A stretch of DNA of 33,460 bases. Origin: Oscillospiraceae bacterium (GTDB taxonomy: Bacteria > Bacillota > Clostridia > Oscillospirales > Ruminococcaceae). The position numbers and the translations under genes were made by a program. The notes beneath the pieces are model-generated. The model ran no database searches and had not been told where the DNA came from. It worked only from the letters and a program-made list of their open reading frames with translations. The stretch is from the NCBI GenBank assembly GCA_022768245.1, contig JALEMR010000019.1, positions 1-33,460 on the forward strand, given 5' to 3'. Positions 31,193-33,460 of this stretch are shown here, one piece after another (the first letter of the stretch is position 1; each line of letters opens with the position of its first letter).

Positions 31193-32194
31193 ATGAATTA
31201 TTCACCCGAAATTAGCGCAAAGGCGCAGAGGATCATCGACGAACGCCGTACAAAGGCGAAATATCAGCTGGAGATGCGCCGCCGCGAGGTATATAAAAAC
31301 GCTCCCGAGGCGGAGGAGGTAGAACGTCAGGCAGCTTCTGCGGTAACGGAGCTGTCAAAGCTTATCGTGAGCCGCAGTGGGGATTTTCAGAACAGCTTTG
31401 AAAGGATAAAGCAGAATAATCTTGACGCTCAGAAATATATGAGGGAGATACTCGCTTCTCACGGCTATCCCGAGGACTATCTGCAAATACAGTACACCTG
31501 CCCGCAGTGTAAGGACAAGGGCTACGGCGAGGACGGAAAACGCTGTCACTGCTTTGAAGAGCTGGCTTCCAAGCTCAGCATAGAGGAGCTGAACCGCTCC
31601 GCGAATATGCCCGACTGCGATTTCGAGCACTTCGATATTGAATATTATCCGAAAACGGTGGATTCCAACGGCGTGGTGCCCTATGAAAAAATGAGGGACG
31701 TTCTGCTGTACTGCCGCAAATACGCGGCGAATTTCTCCCGCGCTTCGGAAAGCCTGCTTATGCTGGGGAAAACGGGTGTGGGAAAAACTCACCTGTCCAT
31801 ATCCATAGCGAAGACCGTGACTGCAAACGGCTTTATCTGCGCATACGGCTCGGTGCTGAATTTTCTGTACGACATCGAAAAGGAGCACTTCGGCAGGGGA
31901 GAGCAGGGAAAGGATACCATGTCCGCGCTGCTGGACGCAGACCTGCTGGTGCTGGACGATCTGGGAACAGAGAATTATACTCAGTTCTACGAGTCGGTGC
32001 TGTACAATATCATCAATACCCGCATAAACACGGGCAAGCCTACCATAGTCAGCACCAACCTCAGCACAAAGGAGCTTTACGACAAATATAACGAGCGTAT
32101 CATCTCAAGAATTTTCGGAGTTTATACCATTTTGCGCTTTTACGGGAAGGATATCCGTCAGGAAAAGCGTCTGCGGGGAGATATTTCGGGCTGA
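31193..32194 (+). CDS. DnaI/DnaC-type replicative helicase loader (AAA+ ATPase)
   Basis: A 333-aa AAA+ ATPase that loads the replicative helicase. The N-terminal ~100 residues are helical and charged, as in helicase-binding domains. A Cys cluster follows (C103, C106, C118, C120: YTCPQCKDKGY...RCHCFEEL), like the zinc motif of DnaI. The ATPase core has Walker A LGKTGVGKTH (192-199), Walker B LLVLDDLG (251-258), sensor 1 IVSTNLS, and the arginine pair ERIISRIFG. Start: the ATG at 31181 is only 1 nt after GGAGG, so I prefer ATG 31193. It begins 22 nt after the dnaD stop, in one operon. IstB transposition helpers are similar but lack the Cys cluster; none of their partners is near. Confidence 0.92.
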   Translation: MNYSPEISAKAQRIIDERRTKAKYQLEMRRREVYKNAPEAEEVERQAASAVTELSKLIVSRSGDFQNSFERIKQNNLDAQKYMREILASHGYPEDYLQIQYTCPQCKDKGYGEDGKRCHCFEELASKLSIEELNRSANMPDCDFEHFDIEYYPKTVDSNGVVPYEKMRDVLLYCRKYAANFSRASESLLMLGKTGVGKTHLSISIAKTVTANGFICAYGSVLNFLYDIEKEHFGRGEQGKDTMSALLDADLLVLDDLGTENYTQFYESVLYNIINTRINTGKPTIVSTNLSTKELYDKYNERIISRIFGVYTILRFYGKDIRQEKRLRGDISG

Positions 32195-32261
32195 TTTGTC
32201 AATATTATGTGTTGGTTGTTGTACAAAATATATAAAAATTTGGGAGATTTTCATTTAGATA

Positions 32262-32290
32262 TTTACAAATTGAAAAAAATGTGGTAAAAT
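32262..32290 (+). promoter_or_regulatory. Promoter of cheV
   Basis: TTTACA (32262-32267), 17-nt spacer, TAAAAT (32285-32290) with TGG. Confidence 0.7.
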
Positions 32291-32332
32291 ACAATTATAA
32301 TAACATTCTGAAGAAATGCGGGGTTTTGCATT

Positions 32333-33262
32333 ATGGATACAAATATTTTGCTTGAAAGCGGAACCAACGAGCTGGAGCTGCTTGAATTTACCGTCGGCAG
32401 CAATACATACGGCATCAATGTGGCTAAGGTCAGCGAGATCATGATGGATCAGACTATCACTCCCATGCCCAACTCTCCCGAAGAGGTGGAGGGCGTGTTT
32501 ATCCCCAGAGACAAGCTGATCTCCGTTATCGATCTGCATAAGGTGCTCAGGACCGAAAGACCTGCTAACGGCAAGGATATTATAATCGTTTGTCAGTTTA
32601 ACAGAATGGACGTTGCATTCCACGTTTCCTCCGTAAGAGGCATCCAGCGCATCTCCTGGACGGATATCAACGAGCCGCCCGCAGTTACCGGAAGCTCCGA
32701 CAGCACTTATTCCGGCATGGCGACAGGCGTTGCCAAGGTCGGCGGAAAGATAATCATTATCCTCGACTTTGAGAAGATAGTTTCTGCGCTGAACAACAGC
32801 ACCGGTCTCGATACCTCGGGAATAGACGATTCCTCCCAGCCTGACCGGATCATCAGTAATAAGCGCATTGTCGTTGCGGACGATTCCCAGTTCCTCAATA
32901 AGATGATAGTCAGCACTCTTGCAAAGACGGGCTATAAGAACGTTGTCTCCTTCCAGAACGGCGAGGACGCGTGGGAGTATGTGCTGTCCTATAAGAACAA
33001 GGCGAGCGATGATACTCCTGTCACCGACCTTATCGCCTGTGTTATCAGCGATATCGAAATGCCGAAGATGGACGGTCACAGACTGACAAAGCTCATCAAG
33101 GACGATCCCGTGCTGAAAAAGATACCCGTTATACTCTTCTCGTCGCTGATAAACGAGCAGATGTACGCAAAGGGCAAGCAGGTGGGAGCGGATGCACAGT
33201 TTGCAAAGCCTCAGTTCAACGACCTTGTGGCAAGTCTGATAAAGATAATCAGGGAAGAATAA
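32333..33262 (+). CDS. cheV: CheV-type chemotaxis coupling protein (CheW plus receiver)
   Basis: A 309-aa cytoplasmic protein. The CheW domain is about 10-155: LLEFTVGSNTYGINVAKVSEIM, GVFIPRDKLISVIDLHKVL, GKIIIILDFEKIV. A ~20-residue linker leads to a receiver domain at about 176-309: acidic pair D183-D184 (VVADDSQ), phospho-acceptor D240 in VISDIEMPKMDGH, Ser270 in ILFSS, K292 in FAKPQ. It couples receptors to the CheA kinase and tunes adaptation by phosphorylation. No other chemotaxis or flagellar genes are in the window, so an alternative role in a non-motility signalling array cannot be excluded. A weak GGGG site precedes the ATG; the family start MDTNILLESGTN supports it. Confidence 0.93.
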   Translation: MDTNILLESGTNELELLEFTVGSNTYGINVAKVSEIMMDQTITPMPNSPEEVEGVFIPRDKLISVIDLHKVLRTERPANGKDIIIVCQFNRMDVAFHVSSVRGIQRISWTDINEPPAVTGSSDSTYSGMATGVAKVGGKIIIILDFEKIVSALNNSTGLDTSGIDDSSQPDRIISNKRIVVADDSQFLNKMIVSTLAKTGYKNVVSFQNGEDAWEYVLSYKNKASDDTPVTDLIACVISDIEMPKMDGHRLTKLIKDDPVLKKIPVILFSSLINEQMYAKGKQVGADAQFAKPQFNDLVASLIKIIREE

Positions 33263-33276
33263 GCATAGGTGAATTG

Positions 33277-33314
33277 TAAACAGCCGGCAGCGGTGTGCTG
33301 TCGGCTGTTTTTTA
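33277..33314 (+). terminator. Terminator of cheV
   Basis: AAACAGCCG-G-CAGC pairs with GCTG-T-CGGCTGTTT and is followed by a T6 run. Confidence 0.9.
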
Positions 33315-33335
33315 TTGCCATAAATAGTGCGTACT

Positions 33336-33416
33336 CAATAACTGCCCGAAGGGCAGTTATTGGCTGAAAATCCTGTAAAACAGGATTTTCAGCGGCACAA
33401 ATCAAAGATTTGTGCC
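33336..33416. repeat. Three abutting perfect hairpins (81 bp)
   Basis: Hairpin 1: CAATAACTGCCC / GGGCAGTTATTG, loop GAA (33336-33362). Hairpin 2: GCTGAAAATCCTG / CAGGATTTTCAGC, loop TAAAA (33363-33393). Hairpin 3: GGCACAAATC / GATTTGTGCC, loop AAA (33394-33416). There is no base between one hairpin and the next. GTACT flanks the block at 33331-33335 and 33417-33421. A possible fourth stem CCGCC / GGCGG (33444-33460) runs to the window edge. No T-run follows, so these are not ordinary terminators. Confidence 0.9.
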
Positions 33417-33460
33417 GTACTACCTGATTAATGTCTGCATTTGCCGCCACTGACGGGCGG

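Noticed and set aside
31193-32194. IstB transposition helper of an IS21-type element
   Set aside because: There is no istA transposase or terminal repeat, the gene has a DnaI-like Cys cluster, and it follows a dnaD gene.
32255-33079. 274-codon minus-strand open frame opposite cheV
   Set aside because: Antisense of a clear CheW-receiver protein; no promoter or ribosome site.
33336-33416. Additional cheV terminators
   Set aside because: The hairpins have no T-run and come after a complete terminator at 33277-33314.

Overview
The window looks like chromosomal DNA of an anaerobic, Gram-positive Clostridia bacterium, most likely a Ruminococcus-type member of the Oscillospiraceae. That is an inference from gene content: a group-B-like monomeric [FeFe] hydrogenase, anaerobic ThiH thiazole synthesis, a DnaD plus DnaI-type primosome pair, a DUF4317 protein, and many secreted proteins built from BIG2, Fn3, BspA-type LRR and other beta modules. 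Many promoters are near-consensus sigma-A sites with a 17-nt spacer, and several carry the extended -10 form TGG-TATAAT. I see no rRNA, tRNA, CRISPR array, phage or transposase gene.

Layout. 1-5134 (minus): a truncated secreted protein, then a likely operon coaBC - GNAT - unknown - ptsI ending in a terminator at 895-932. 5155-5346: a divergent promoter region with a 7-nt-period repeat filling the coaBC leader. 5347-7173 (plus): ftsY with an unusual acidic C-terminal tail, then an RdgB/HAM1 pyrophosphatase. 7215-11738 (minus): a Na/Pi cotransporter with a PhoU domain, and a large secreted modular protein whose 5' half is AT-rich. 11979-14896 (plus): a thiamin-thiazole operon thiS-thiG-thiH-tenI behind a strong promoter and a terminator-like leader hairpin. 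15051-17093: a secreted protein with seven copies of a ~57-residue repeat. 17227-18210: a 51-aa acidic protein and a Cof-type HAD phosphatase. 18266-21260 (minus): YgjP-like metallopeptidase, YfcE-like phosphoesterase, and a zinc-ribbon/pseudokinase/LRR protein. 21437-22459 (minus): a secreted protein. 22666-24305: [FeFe] hydrogenase behind a Rex-like operator. 24560-25831: a BspA/Fn3 secreted protein. 25968-26408: a YbgC-like thioesterase. 26515-27900 (minus): a MATE transporter. 28229-29383: DUF4317. 29388-30017 (minus): a single-pass membrane protein. 30196-32194: DnaD and DnaI-like helicase loader. 32333-33262: CheV. The window ends in a cluster of three abutting perfect hairpins.

The items I would look at first are: the FtsY with its acidic region moved to the C-terminus; the CoaC domain with Asn at the position of the catalytic Cys; the double-dead pseudokinase fused to LRRs; the thiS leader attenuator; the heptamer repeats that exactly fill two 5' UTRs; the 57-residue repeat protein; and the triple hairpin at 33336-33416. 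Functions of the secreted proteins remain unassigned.
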